From Pseudooceanicola algae (lineage in GTDB: Bacteria; Pseudomonadota; Alphaproteobacteria; Rhodobacterales; Rhodobacteraceae): 64,000 nt of DNA. Below are positions 63,053 to 64,000 of this stretch, one piece after another. The stretch's first letter is position 1, and the number at the start of each line of letters is the position of its first letter. A model generated the notes under the pieces. It had not been told where the DNA came from and searched no databases. It saw only the letters and a list, made by a program, of their open reading frames with translations. The translations under genes were made by a program, and so were the position numbers. The DNA is taken from positions 530,001 through 594,000 of the forward strand of contig NZ_CP060436.1 in assembly GCF_003590145.2 (NCBI RefSeq). Reading direction: 5' to 3'.

Positions 63053-63511
63053 TCAGCCCGGCGGCTTGCGGGATGCCTTCGCTGGGGCCTTTCGGCGGGC
63101 CTTTGGCGGGGGGGCATCTGTCGTTGCCTTGCTTGTCCGTGCCTTGGCCCGCGCTTTGGCCTGGCGCTTTTCAGCGGCGGCCACGCGGGCGGGCGCCAGT
63201 GAAATGCGCGCCCAGGCCATGGCCTCTTCTGGATCGTCGAGCGCGCTTTCGGGCAGGGACATCAAGCTGCGGACCTCGCGGGTGCCGGTCTTGCGCTCAT
63301 AGCTGAAGGGGGTCGATCCGGCGGCGACATAGGCCGCTTCGGTGCTGTCGTCCGATTTCATCAAGACCGCGCCGCTGCCCGAGATCATCGCGAACATCGC
63401 GCCTTCCTCGGCATAGATCCCCACGCCGGAAAACATCCGCCCCGTGCGCAGCGCCCCGAGCCCGGAAAACAGGTCCAGCACATGGTCGAGAAAGTCGGGA
63501 TCAACGGCCAT
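63053..63511 (-). CDS. TfoX/Sxy N-terminal domain protein
   Basis: A 152-aa protein. Residues 1 to about 95 form a TfoX N-terminal domain (LRTGRMFSGVGIYAEEGAMFAMI, then EAAYVAAGSTPFSYERKTG). The tail of about 50 residues is very basic and low in complexity (Lys, Ala, Arg, Pro), like an HU/H1-type DNA-binding tail. TfoX proteins regulate competence in gammaproteobacteria; in alphaproteobacteria the role of this domain is unknown. A signature of competence should not be inferred from this gene alone. Confidence 0.83.
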   Translation of the reverse strand: MAVDPDFLDHVLDLFSGLGALRTGRMFSGVGIYAEEGAMFAMISGSGAVLMKSDDSTEAAYVAAGSTPFSYERKTGTREVRSLMSLPESALDDPEEAMAWARISLAPARVAAAEKRQAKARAKARTSKATTDAPPPKARRKAPAKASRKPPG

Positions 63512-63628
63512 CGGGGTCTCCTGTCACGGTGAAGACAGGAAAGCACGCAAGCCACATTGGCGAAAGGGGGGCGGGTTGTTCTGCGGACGCCGATTGACAG
63601 GGACGGCGATCTGGCGCCGCCCACCGGG

Positions 63629-63979
63629 TCACATATCGGCGAACTTGATCGATTCCCCGCAGCCGCAGGCTTCGGTCACGTTGGGGTTGTTGAAGCGGAA
63701 ACCGGATTCCAGCAACGAGGTCTCGTAATCGATCTCGGTGCCGAACAGGAACATCTGGGCCATCGGCGCGATCATCACGCAGGCGCCGTCCTGTTTCACC
63801 ATTTCGTCCATGGGGTCGACCGCGTCGACGTAATCCATGGTATATTCCATGCCCGCACAGCCGCCCTTCTTTACGCCGATGCGCAGACCGGAGTGGCCGC
63901 CCTGATCCATCAGGCGGGTGATCTGCGCTGCGGCGCGGGGGGTGATGGACACGGCTTGCTTGCCGGGAATGCTGAACAT
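63629..63979 (-). CDS. A-type iron-sulfur cluster assembly protein (IscA/SufA/ErpA)
   Basis: Carrier that receives and delivers Fe-S clusters, 116 aa. The three conserved cysteines are C41 (KKGGCAGM), C105 and C107 (EACGCGES). The ITPRAAAQITRLM start of the fold is normal. The neighbouring genes do not place it in a suf or isc operon within the window, so which paralogue it is cannot be decided. The start has GGAGAG upstream. Confidence 0.92.
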   Translation of the reverse strand: MFSIPGKQAVSITPRAAAQITRLMDQGGHSGLRIGVKKGGCAGMEYTMDYVDAVDPMDEMVKQDGACVMIAPMAQMFLFGTEIDYETSLLESGFRFNNPNVTEACGCGESIKFADM

Positions 63980-64000
63980 GGCTCTGCTCTCCTTCGTTAG

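Noticed and set aside
63053-63511. Evidence for natural competence from the TfoX-like gene
   Set aside because: TfoX regulates competence in gammaproteobacteria; the N-terminal domain alone in an alphaproteobacterium does not establish it.

Overview
This window reads as chromosomal DNA of an alphaproteobacterium of the Rhodobacteraceae, Roseobacter group. The grounds are high GC content, a nuo operon interrupted by extra small genes, the orders nuoN-birA-coaX-rnj, tatABC-DUF815 facing nlpD-pcm-surE, and cvpA-purF/radA/dnaB, and family-typical proteins (DUF934, DUF2849, DUF1194, a Hint-domain protein). No phage, integrase, IS transposase, CRISPR array, rRNA or tRNA was recognised.

Layout. 1-8484: 3' half of the complex I operon (nuoH, nuoI, a CMD-like gene, nuoJ-N), continuing into birA, coaX and rnj (to 11726). 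11666-18855: a minus-strand run with a PilZ protein overlapping the rnj end, a DEAD-box helicase, two tandem paralogous glycosyltransferases, prfC and a Hint-domain protein. 19021-23771 (plus): an SDR, a lone ABC ATPase, tatABC and DUF815. 23891-26873 (minus): nlpD, pcm, surE. 27098-41371 (minus): AEC transporter, SDR, PilP-like, DUF2199, purF, cvpA, radA, two membrane proteins of unknown role with a PqiA-like protein, mlaF, mlaE, alr, DUF1194, dnaB. 41817-44691 (minus): pyrE, pyrC and an unknown protein. 45099-47638 (plus): xdhC, a molybdopterin-binding protein and a lone 2Fe-2S small subunit. 47765-53464 (minus): infC, fpr, DUF934, cysH, cysI, DUF2849, cysG, i.e. assimilatory sulfate reduction, with a divergent Lrp-type regulator. 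54227-62080: a P450, then dctB-dctD-dctP-dctQ-dctM, a complete C4-dicarboxylate TRAP transporter with its two-component system. 62185-63979 (minus): tpiA, a TfoX-like protein and an A-type Fe-S assembly protein.

Genes that work together: NuoH-N form the membrane and quinone-side part of complex I. CysG makes siroheme for CysI, CysH supplies sulfite, and Fpr is a plausible electron source. DctB/DctD sense dicarboxylates for DctPQM. MlaE/MlaF belong to lipid transport.

The strongest non-genic signal is a family of 3'-end elements at six gene ends (near 20974, 23810, 28173, 31711, 42522, 54073). Each has a conserved arm GTTTCCCTGTT-n(2-4)-AAATATCCC (a diverged arm at the sixth) followed either by two small hairpins or by an inverted second arm giving a stem of about 32 bp. 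Two copies 8 kb apart are 59/63 identical and differ in one stem by a compensatory A-T to G-C change. Other notable signals are an AUA start for infC, twin 18-bp palindromes plus a 14-bp palindrome on the -10 box upstream of dctP combined with a DctD lacking GAFTGA and the Walker A lysine, three DnaA-box-like 9-mers at exact 11-bp spacing upstream of dnaB, and a tandem 71-bp repeat with perfect terminator hairpins.
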